Below the pieces are notes generated by a model. The model did not search any database and had not been told where the DNA came from. It saw nothing but the letters and a program-made list of their open reading frames with translations. The translations under genes and the position numbers were made by a program. 64,000 nt of DNA, taken from Undaria pinnatifida (lineage: Eukaryota; Sar; Phaeophyceae; Laminariales; Alariaceae). The DNA lies in assembly GCA_012845835.1 (NCBI GenBank), contig JABAKD010000010.1, positions 8,427,599-8,491,598 on the forward strand. The letters are read 5' to 3'. Positions within the stretch are counted from its first letter, which is position 1, and every line of letters begins with the position of its first letter. Positions 61,001-64,000 of the stretch are shown here, piece by piece.

Positions 61001-62800
61001 CCTTCGCGTGGCTTCTATCCGCCCGCCCCTCTCCGCCTCCCACCTCCACCGCCGTCGGCACCTCCGGCTCGCGGGGAGAACCAGAATAGGTCAGGGCCAA
61101 GGCCGTGGCTCCGCCCCCACCCCCAACCCCCAGTCCCGCCTCCTTCATGCTCTCGGCATCCCTCCGCCTCTCCGGCTGCAACACCCACGCCTCGTAGAGG
61201 GATTCTGTCAGGAGGGACAGCGAGTCCGCCGCGTGCCAGAAATCCGTAGTCTCCTGCGTCCGCCCCCCAAGGGTTTCGTCGCGGTTGTGATCGTAGCCGT
61301 CATCGCCATTGTCATCGTCATTGCCATCGTCGTCGTCATTGTTGTCGTCGTTGTTGTTGCCGTTGTCATCGCCATTGCCCATCACGTGGGTGCGTTTCGA
61401 CCCGAGAAACACAGCAAGCGCATGGTTGTTGAGCGCGTTTTGTTCGTGGGGTGTTTCGGCAAAAGGTGTGGTGGCACACGATATCAAGCAAGGGGTTTGG
61501 TGTGGGCGTGTCTCTTGGTCTCGTTCTCGCTTCGAGCGATTTCCCCGCCCGGCCCTGCAGCGAACATCAGCAGACCAATAAAAACCTACATGTATAGCTC
61601 ATACAGTACATGCCGCACCTACGGCACCTACAACAACCTGCGACATCTGCAGCACACAGCACATACGGCCCGTATCACACCGGCGGCACTCGAAACATCT
61701 ACCAGGTACCAGATGCAAACAGCACCTATGTGATACCTGCCAGGTACCGAGCACACACGTGGTACCTTACGGACCCCAACATAACGAATATGAATCACAG
61801 GTGTCATGTACTGCACACACACCACGTGCAGCATACAATATCTCAGTAAAAACAGAACCTACAGCACATGCTGCACATTTACATAATCGGCAGCACATAC
61901 AGCACATATAGCGCATACAGCAAATACATCACACACAGCACAGACAGCACAAACATCGCATATAGCACATACACCACATACATCACATACGTCGCATACA
62001 ACACATACAGCACGTGCGGCACACACCGCGATTCAAAGACAAGTGCAAAGCTACTGCTGTATACCTGGTTGAAGGCCATGGCGTTGGACCAGACAAGGCG
62101 CAGGTCGTCGACGACCTGCTGATGCCACTGGTAGCGCCGGCTCCACAGCCTTCGACGCACGGTGCTCTACCCGCCACGACCGAGAGAGAGGAAGAGAGAT
62201 GTACAAATGCAGTTATTTACCGATACCAGGTATGACATACTCACAAACGAAAACATGTACAGACAGACGCACAAATAGACAGGGACAGCCACACAAACAT
62301 TAAAACAGGCGTGTTCAGAACACAACACTCCCAATACCCTCTCAACACAAACGCGCGTGTGCCACCTCGCCGTGGTCCGTGCTCGAGCCCGAAAACGAGG
62401 GGAGCAGGTGGACGAGCAGTCCCACGCTGTTCCTTCCTCTTCGGGTCTTCCCTTCCACGAAAGATGCTTCATATTGATTGAAAAAGCCCGAATGGTAGGG
62501 GGGGGGGGGACGCGCGCGCACGCACGCACACGCGCACACACGCACACCAACAGGCACACGCGCGTCACGCCTGGACAGAAGAAATACGGAAAATACGCCA
62601 GGCTTCGATGCCGCGGCACAAAAAACAAATCCCTGCGATTGACGACTATCTGGGTCTAGCTTGGCGATAGTGGGCGTCTTACCAGGTCCATGGGTTTGGA
62701 CACCACGTCGGAGTAGCCGGGCACGAGGGCAGGGTCCACCGGCCTCACAAAGGCCGCCGCCAGCGGGCGTGATATTAAAATCGCCACCATGTCTCCGCAC
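45746..62800 (-). CDS. Bromodomain/WHIM chromatin protein (ISWI-accessory-like), 5'-truncated, 15 visible exons
   Basis: I join 62800-62683, 62166-62065, 61253-61044, 60470-59265, 58708-58537, 57989-57747, 56907-56576, 55730-54336, 53798-53649, 53030-52969, 52651-52375, 51667-51425, 50749-50079, 49531-49414 and 48769-45746. Every junction keeps phase; the result is at least 2,773 residues. Residues about 1-100 form a bromodomain across three exons, with PVDP, PMDL and the acetyl-lysine-contact Asn in SNAMAFN. About 518-560 is WHIM1-like. A polyglutamine region lies inside 795-1259. About 1264-1330 is the WHIM2/WSD module. About 1728-1790 and 2184-2256 resemble RLT/BAZ C-terminal segments. The rest is low complexity. 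By homology it is likely a nuclear histone-reading subunit of an ISWI-type remodeller. No DDT or PHD finger was seen; they may lie in exons outside the window. Confidence 0.85.
48770..49413 (-). other. Intron with degenerate GGACA/GCGGACA repeat
   Basis: About 48830-49090 is a degenerate short repeat of GCGGACA and GGGACA words. No gene seen. Confidence 0.45.
49414..49531 (-). CDS. Bromodomain gene, exon 14
   Basis: Acceptor GCAG, donor GTGAGG; phase 2 in, phase 0 out. It encodes FDEDDLNTSRTYWEP and SPEMVKLK. All three minus frames are open here; this one is chosen by phase and by the helix it makes with the next exon. Confidence 0.68.
49532..50078 (-). other. Intron, nothing recognised
   Basis: A G-rich run near 49580 and otherwise unique sequence. 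Confidence 0.4.
50079..50749 (-). CDS. Bromodomain gene, exon 13
   Basis: Acceptor ACAG, donor GTGAGC; phase 0 in, phase 2 out. It begins with a charged helix (LRLEKARVKRDLADDP), then helices with GWVRNTLAAVTRDVAAETRA, then Ala/Gly/Val-rich low-complexity sequence. A closer donor (GTACAG at 50100) would not match the next exon's phase. Confidence 0.75.
50750..51424 (-). other. Intron with GAAATGAATG words, GGAGAA tract and G20
   Basis: About 50770-50980 is a degenerate tract of ATGGAATGAAATG-type words. About 51005-51095 is a GGAGAA purine tract. A run of 20 G occurs at 51268-51287 and CACAGCA-rich words at 51300-51410. Confidence 0.55.
51425..51667 (-). CDS. Bromodomain gene, exon 12 (coiled coil)
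   Basis: Acceptor GCAG, donor GTGAGC; phase 0 both sides, 81 codons. Charged helical sequence containing SWLEMEKQALEDFLP, VRQQRLLARSMELRLGEYLG and YDNDRM. An acceptor three bases upstream is possible and also in phase. Confidence 0.78.
51668..52374 (-). other. Intron, nothing recognised
   Basis: I see no repeat copy or gene here, apart from a short stretch (about 51800-51860) resembling 12310-12375 (ATAGTCGTAGTCGTATGA type). Confidence 0.4.
52375..52651 (-). CDS. Bromodomain gene, exon 11
   Basis: Acceptor AAAG chosen because it is the one that keeps phase 2; donor GTGAGT, phase 0 out. The helix LHEAVDVWGISEKLDDFLKT continues the WSD module. A Gly-rich linker and a basic/acidic helix (DERRREEAERIRAHL) follow. 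Confidence 0.78.
52652..52968 (-). other. Intron, nothing recognised
   Basis: Unique-looking sequence. Confidence 0.4.
52969..53030 (-). CDS. Bromodomain gene, exon 10 (end of WHIM2/WSD)
   Basis: Acceptor TCAG, donor GTTGGT; phase 0 in, phase 2 out, 20 codons. IQELVRSLDVGIDGERHLRN is the terminal helix pair of the WSD module. Confidence 0.85.
53031..53648 (-). other. Intron with CACCCCA tract
   Basis: Degenerate CCCCACCCCA/CCCATCCC words at about 53500-53625. Nothing else recognised. Confidence 0.45.
53649..53798 (-). CDS. Bromodomain gene, exon 9 (WHIM2/WSD)
   Basis: Acceptor ACAG, donor GTACGT; phase 0 both sides, 50 codons. NRPLGRDRYGNEYWRF and WWGLYDGPEK are the signature of the WHIM2/WSD module of ACF1, BAZ and RLT proteins, which helps bind the remodeller ATPase. 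This is the strongest family signal of the gene after the bromodomain. Confidence 0.9.
53799..54335 (-). other. Intron with GGGAGAGA purine tract and G run
   Basis: Purine-rich 53850-53980 ends in a run of about 13 G. A short GCTAGGGTTAGGGCTAGG word follows at about 54012-54030. Confidence 0.5.
54336..55730 (-). CDS. Bromodomain gene, exon 8 (polyglutamine domain)
   Basis: Acceptor GCAG, donor GTTTGA; phase 0 both sides, 465 codons. A basic start (ERRLRRREERSYAYP) is followed by about 165 residues dominated by Gln with scattered Leu, His and Arg (coded at about 55065-55565). Ala/Thr/Gly-rich sequence and an acidic end (DSDMDEEELANKLQ) follow. The Gln run is coded mainly by CAG with CAA. Shadow frames on the other strand are Leu-, Ala- or Ser-rich. 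Confidence 0.8.
55731..56575 (-). other. Intron, nothing recognised
   Basis: No gene or repeat copy seen. Confidence 0.4.
56576..56907 (-). CDS. Bromodomain gene, exon 7 (acidic region)
   Basis: Acceptor TCAG, donor GTAAGA; phase 1 in, phase 0 out. It contains APTWLRQLYPPRP, then an acidic Asp/Glu/Ser stretch of about 25 residues, then a helix ending KKLWRARYLALRD that continues into the next exon. Confidence 0.75.
56908..57746 (-). other. Intron with CAC/ACT triplet tract
   Basis: A degenerate CACTACCAC-type triplet tract at about 57655-57745 next to the donor, and GGGTG repeats near 56985-57003. Confidence 0.5.
57747..57989 (-). CDS. Bromodomain gene, exon 6
   Basis: Acceptor ACAG followed by eight C, donor GTGAGA; phase 1 in and out. 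It starts PPDIEFGGGICCLCGGD; the Cys pattern is too sparse for a PHD finger. It contains LPAKLLPRFTDLRRAKTGG. Confidence 0.72.
57990..58536 (-). repeat. Intron with G37 and a 24-bp minisatellite
   Basis: A run of 37 G at 58062-58098. About six diverged units of 23-26 bp lie at about 58398-58545 (ACAATGGTTACCGTACTTGG type); the last unit spans the splice donor of the exon that ends at 58537. Confidence 0.7.
58537..58708 (-). CDS. Bromodomain gene, exon 5 (WHIM1 helix continues)
   Basis: Acceptor GCAG, donor GTATGG; phase 0 in, phase 1 out. DLQEKESEMAREKEK continues the WHIM1 helix of the preceding exon; an acidic linker follows. The donor lies in the last unit of an intronic minisatellite. 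Confidence 0.75.
58709..59264 (-). other. Intron with GAGAGA tract and CCCAA words
   Basis: A purine tract at about 58745-58865 and tandem AACCC/CCCAA words at about 59185-59230. Confidence 0.5.
59265..60470 (-). CDS. Bromodomain gene, exon 4 (linker plus WHIM1 start)
   Basis: Acceptor GCAG, donor GTGAGG; phase 0 both sides, 402 codons without a stop. It is an Ala/Gly/Thr-rich linker with two mutually similar short motifs (DPTSMHPAFAG and DPASVHPVYFG), then a WHIM1-like helix WSAEERATVLGLLCDEA and FLNYIE. The duplicated DPxSxHPxxxG motif is unexplained. Confidence 0.8.
60471..61043 (-). other. Intron, nothing recognised
   Basis: No gene or repeat copy seen. Confidence 0.4.
61044..61253 (-). 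CDS. Bromodomain gene, exon 3 (bromodomain C-terminal helix)
   Basis: Acceptor GCAG, donor GTGGGA; phase 0 both sides, 70 codons. HAADSLSLLTESLYEAWV is the last bromodomain helix. A Gly/Pro-rich linker follows. The donor could instead be a nearby in-phase GTGCCG. Confidence 0.78.
61254..62064 (-). repeat. Intron with 9-bp minisatellite and GTC/ATC triplets
   Basis: About 14 uninterrupted 9-bp units (AGCACATAC type) at 61892-62017. A GTCGTC/GTCATC triplet tract at about 61275-61380. Confidence 0.75.
62065..62166 (-). CDS. Bromodomain gene, exon 2 (bromodomain part 2)
   Basis: Acceptor GTAG, donor GTATAC; phase 0 both sides, 34 codons. It encodes STVRRRL, VVDDLRLVWSNAMAFNQ: helix A end, helix B and the Asn that contacts acetyl-lysine. 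Phe replaces the usual Tyr before that Asn. Confidence 0.88.
62167..62682 (-). other. Intron with alternating CG/CA tract
   Basis: 62509-62566 is a nearly pure purine-pyrimidine alternation (CGCGCACGCACGCACACGCG type) next to a run of G. Confidence 0.55.
62683..62800 (-). CDS. Bromodomain gene, first visible exon (bromodomain part 1)
   Basis: Acceptor CCTAG beside 62800, donor GTAAGA after CTG at 62683; phase 2 in, phase 0 out. It encodes FVRPVDPALVPGYSDVV and PMDL, the ZA-loop signature of bromodomains. An in-frame ATG at 62790 could be a start, but the acceptor and the incomplete first helix argue for more exons upstream. Confidence 0.85.
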
Positions 62801-63602
62801 CTAGGGAGGTGAGAGGAGATGCGATGACGCCGCCCCGCATCGTCAGCGCCGTGTTGGTTGGTTGGGAAAATCAAAGGGAGGTTAGACACTAGCCTACTGC
62901 TGTAGCCACTAGACTCTACTACCGCCGTAGTCATTCTTAACAGACTACTGCTGTACCAGTCTATGCTACTGCTATAATACTTTTGTGCTACTTTAGTGCA
63001 CTTCGAAAAGTACCATGAGAGCTCTAGTCTAGTGGTCACTTAAATATATATACAAGGGCTCCGCTCCGCGGGCGGCTGACGCCGCCCGCTACGCTCGCGC
63101 AAGGCAAGGAAGAATGCAACTAAAAACATGTGAGAGGGGCAGAAAGAAGGGGCCCACGATTTGGTGCGGACAGCGATTTGATAATGTCAAGAGCTGCTTG
63201 TGCAGAGCAAATTGCCTTGTTGTTGTGCTCAGCTGTGCTGTGTGCTTTTGGTACCGGTGTTACGTTCTGATCGGCGGTACGGGGGTACTTTGCGTGGGGG
63301 AAAAAACAGGGGGCCGTGCAAGATCGAATACATGTAGAAAAAGAAAAAATAAGACAAGTATAGACTATAGTACACAACAACACGTATTATACCCGGTACT
63401 GCTCCAGTCTATGTTCGAAAGAAAGGACACAGCGCAGCACGACACAGCACCGCAGCGAAGGGCACACGGCACCGCACCGCACGGCGCTATGCTGCGCTGC
63501 TGGGCTGTATAAAGCCGGACTGATCTGAGCTGGGCGTGTATTGTGATCCAACAGCGTGGTACCTGATAGTATGTACAAACCTGGTGTAATAGTACCGGTA
63601 TG
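62801..63602. other. Flank upstream of the first visible bromodomain exon
   Basis: No exon recognised. Degenerate CTACTGCTGTA words at about 62890-62985, a hairpin element at 63052-63115 and a GCAC-rich tract at about 63420-63515. Confidence 0.4.
63052..63115 (+). repeat. Hairpin element, copy 3
   Basis: Starts ACAAGGGCTCCGC like the other copies but has a different stem: GCGGGCGGC pairing with GCCGCCCGC around TGAC. GCGCAAGGCAAGG follows. Confidence 0.65.
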
Positions 63603-64000
63603 TACTACTATAAGCCTCAAGGTTCGAATCCCGGTGTCATCGGGGGAAGAAAATGATCCTCATAAAAAACTAAATAGATATCAACGTGACTTTGTGGCCT
63701 AGTAGATAGACTGTCCGCTTATAAGCCTGGTGTTCTTTGGTTAAATCCAGGGGTCATATGAGAAAAAAAATGATCCTCATGAAAAAAATGATATTTATTT
63801 TTTGGTAAAAAATGGTAGTACTGGTAGATACACCACTGCTGCTGTTACATATTGTGGTCTAGTACATAGACTGTCCGCGTATAATCCTGGTGGCCTTCGT
63901 TGGTTCGAATCCGGGTGTCATCGAAAAAAAAAATGATCCTCATGAAAAATCGATATTTATTTGTCGAAAAAAAAAATAGATAGCAATGTGACTTTGTGGT
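63603..64000 (+). repeat. Tandem array of tRNA-like (SINE) units, runs off the window
   Basis: At least three units of about 150-160 bp, and the start of another, share GTGGCCTAGTAGATAGACTG (A-box-like), GGTTCGAATCC (B-box) and AAAATGATCCTCATGAAAAA. The tRNA part resembles a tRNA gene with a TATAAG anticodon-loop region, but the arms mismatch and the units are diverged, so I call them tRNA-derived repeats. Confidence 0.7.

Noticed and set aside
63690..63760. Functional tRNA gene with a TATAAG anticodon-loop region
   Set aside because: Units are tandem, diverged and have a broken T-arm in the middle copy; a tRNA-derived repeat is a better reading.
1..64000. CRISPR arrays, bacterial operons or ribosome binding sites
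   Set aside because: The window is clearly spliced eukaryotic DNA; repeats lack regular spacers.

Overview
The window is nuclear DNA of a eukaryote. It shows many small GC-rich exons with GT/AG borders, T/G-rich introns of 0.2-6.6 kb, Ala/Pro/Gln-rich proteins, long homopolymer G or C tracts, and nested transposon remnants. This look fits a large-genome stramenopile, most probably a brown alga. That assignment is an inference from style; no rRNA or organelle marker is present.

Layout. (1) Positions 1-25,413, plus strand: the 3' part of a long gene, reconstructed as 19 phase-consistent exons (about 1,647 residues). The protein is Ala-rich and mostly helical, and I do not recognise its family. 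Two introns (4.8 kb and 6.6 kb) are filled with repeats, including a 1,442-bp hAT-type non-autonomous transposon with an 8-bp target duplication. (2) Positions 25,414-45,745: a gene-poor repeat island. It holds a solo LTR, tRNA-derived SINEs, several dispersed repeat families, and a degenerate chromodomain-bearing Ty3/gypsy element (38,272-43,684, minus strand) that has lost gag and protease. (3) Positions 45,746-62,800, minus strand: a second long gene, reconstructed as 15 phase-consistent exons (at least 2,773 residues). It encodes a chromatin protein with a bromodomain, a WHIM1-type segment, a polyglutamine domain, a WHIM2/WSD module, an RLT/BAZ-like C-terminal segment and a very long low-complexity tail. 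Its 5' end lies beyond the right edge. (4) Positions 62,801-64,000: repeats, ending in a tandem array of tRNA-like units.

The two genes converge on the repeat island. The minus-strand protein looks like an accessory subunit of an ISWI-type chromatin remodeller, because bromodomain plus WHIM modules are typical of ACF1/BAZ/RLT proteins. Here, however, the bromodomain precedes the WHIM modules, the reverse of the animal order. Exon borders were chosen by hand from splice consensus, reading-frame continuity and domain continuity; no transcript evidence was available.
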